Source: Cordylochernes scorpioides
Lineage: Eukaryota; Arthropoda; Arachnida; Pseudoscorpiones; Chernetidae
Reading direction: 5' to 3'
Assembly (NCBI GenBank): GCA_030710605.1
Contig: CP092877.1
Span: 40,718,406 to 40,782,405 of the forward strand
DNA length: 64,000 nucleotides
The position numbers were made by a program, and so were the translations under genes. Under the pieces are notes generated by a model. It was not told the origin of the DNA. It saw nothing but the letters and a program-made list of their open reading frames with translations, and ran no database searches. Below, piece after piece: positions 62,700 through 64,000 of this stretch (positions within the stretch are counted from its first letter, which is position 1; every line of letters begins with the position of its first letter).

Positions 62700-64000
62700 T
62701 ACACCTATCCCCCCGATTTACACGGTAGATACGTTCCTGAGAAAAATGTGTAAATCGAAAATTAAAAATTTTCAAGTCAAAACCGTGTAAATCGAAAAGC
62801 TTGCAGAAATGCATAATTTTGCTATTTAACAGTTGTGTTTTTTTTTCAATATTTTTAGGTGTACACAGAAATAAAAATAAAATGCATTGACAGGTTAAAA
62901 TATGTAATATATTACGGAAACACTGTTTTTTTTTTATTTGTACAATACATACATAAACAGAAGAACAAAAAATAAAACCAAAGGTGTTTTATTATCCTTC
63001 ATCACTGTCAGAAATTACTCTCATTCTTTTTTTCGGAATCGAAGGTTCGAATTCACTTTCATCACTCGAAGTTATTTATGCCGATTCGATGTTTGAAGCA
63101 GAAATATTTACATTATGAGAGATGGTAATAAAATCGGTTATTAACAATTGCTTCGAATTTTTTGTAAGGTCTTTGTAAACTTCTTCATATTGAGCCAAGC
63201 AGCGATTTATGTCACGTTGGAATCGTAAAGCCCTTTCAACGTTTGTGTCATTTTGCATAAAATGATTACCCAGCTTTCTTCCCAATGCGAGTCCTTCGCG
63301 GATGACTTTAGCAGTGAATGTTACTGGTACTAATTCCTCTTCATCAGATTTGTCAGACTCACTTTCGCAAACTAAGTTAACTAAATCATCCTCACTTAGT
63401 TCTTTATCAGCCATTAACTCTGCGATATCACCATCATTAAAATCATCAAAACCTTCTCCGCCCAATGAATGCGCCATCTGTACTATCTGCGAATATTCAT
63501 TTAACGTTGAAATGGAATGTTCATTTTTGACTACATTTGGCCACAATTTTTTACAACATCTATTGAGCGTTGTTTGCTTAATCGAAGTGTATGATAAGGC
63601 GATATGCTTCACACAATCTAACATTGTCAAATTTTTCCAAGCATTAATAACTGTTAAAGATTCATTGTTCTCCATTTGTTCCAAAATATATGTAAAGGCT
63701 CGTTTTATGTACAAGGCTTTAAAAGTAGAAATTATGCCTTGGTCCAATGGTTGTAATAATGAAGTTGTATTTTTTGGTAAAAATTTACTTTAACGTTCTC
63801 ATATTCTCGATCTTGTGGGTGACCCGGCGCATTGTCAATTAACAAAAGCACTTTAAAAGGCAATCCCTTTGAACTTAAATATTTTTTGGCATCTGGGATA
63901 AAACATTAATGAAACCATTCAGTAAACATTGCAGCAGTAACCCACGCTTTCTTATTAACCCTCCAATAAACGGGAAGATTATTGATGTTTACTCCTTTAA
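62700..64000 (-). pseudogene. Pogo/Tigger DNA transposon, 3' part of transposase
   Basis: The minus strand has LLLIDNAPGHP (second catalytic Asp intact, about 63830), then TTSLLQPLDQGIISTFKALY and an acidic tail (to 63076), as in Tigger/jerky transposases with the DDE_1 domain. An in-frame stop (about 63908) and a frameshift (about 63780) break it. The end at about 62700 has CCTATCCCCCCGATTTACAC, a likely terminal repeat. The N-terminal half lies outside the window. Confidence 0.85.

Overview
The window looks like AT-rich, repeat-dense DNA from an animal nucleus. Two host genes carry spliceosomal GT-AG introns. The first is TIMM8, the small Tim chaperone of the mitochondrial intermembrane space (plus strand, two coding exons, 31332-31409 and 34344-34529). 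The second is the 3' part of an SLC12 sodium-(potassium)-chloride cotransporter (minus strand, nine exons between 61563 and 50751, all junctions in phase). The mobile-element mix (Penelope-like elements, Ty3 and copia retrotransposons, several LINEs, tRNA-derived SINEs, mariner, Merlin and pogo/Tigger relatives) suggests an invertebrate, perhaps an arthropod. The sequence alone does not settle the species. A third gene-like ORF (43679-44536) is an intact Merlin/IS1016-type transposase frame that lacks two of its three expected catalytic acids.

Layout. 1-11015 and 24549-31262 are two copies of one >6 kb duplicated block made of the same stacked repeats. Copy A carries a 4.8 kb Penelope-like insertion (2144-6945) that copy B lacks, and that insertion is itself hit by a hammerhead-ribozyme repeat array, a ~1 kb Tigger-like element and a short MITE. 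Copy A ends at a 100-N assembly gap. 11116-13095 is a decayed copia 3' half with one LTR. 13100-16360 holds LINE and mariner relics. 16370-23124 is a Ty3/gypsy element with two 193 bp LTRs, split by a 2.18 kb insertion. 31262-34862 is the TIMM8 locus, with its 2.9 kb intron full of repeats. 35270-36650 is a dead LINE and 37388-39655 a second copia relic. 39650-42180 and 47500-48880 are dominated by a repeat family with a CCCGGG-palindrome head and by tRNA-Gly-bearing units. 50751-61563 is the SLC12 gene, with MITEs, SINEs, foldback elements and a GCGCGC-containing tandem array in its introns. 62700-64000 is the 3' part of a pogo/Tigger transposon.

Most notable signal. Many short elements here are head-to-head foldbacks: a minus-oriented unit joined to a plus-oriented unit. 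They are flanked by 12-14 bp target duplications, and several contain hammerhead ribozyme cores (CTGANGA, stem II, GAAA, a very short self-complementary stem III, then the cleavage base). The clearest is the 1.36 kb insertion at 2525-3885, with one inverted and three direct units of 338 bp period, each carrying an intact-looking hammerhead core. They resemble retrozymes, which are thought to be moved by Penelope-like elements, but the recurrent inverted architecture is unusual. All coordinates and motifs were read by eye; no alignment or folding program was run.
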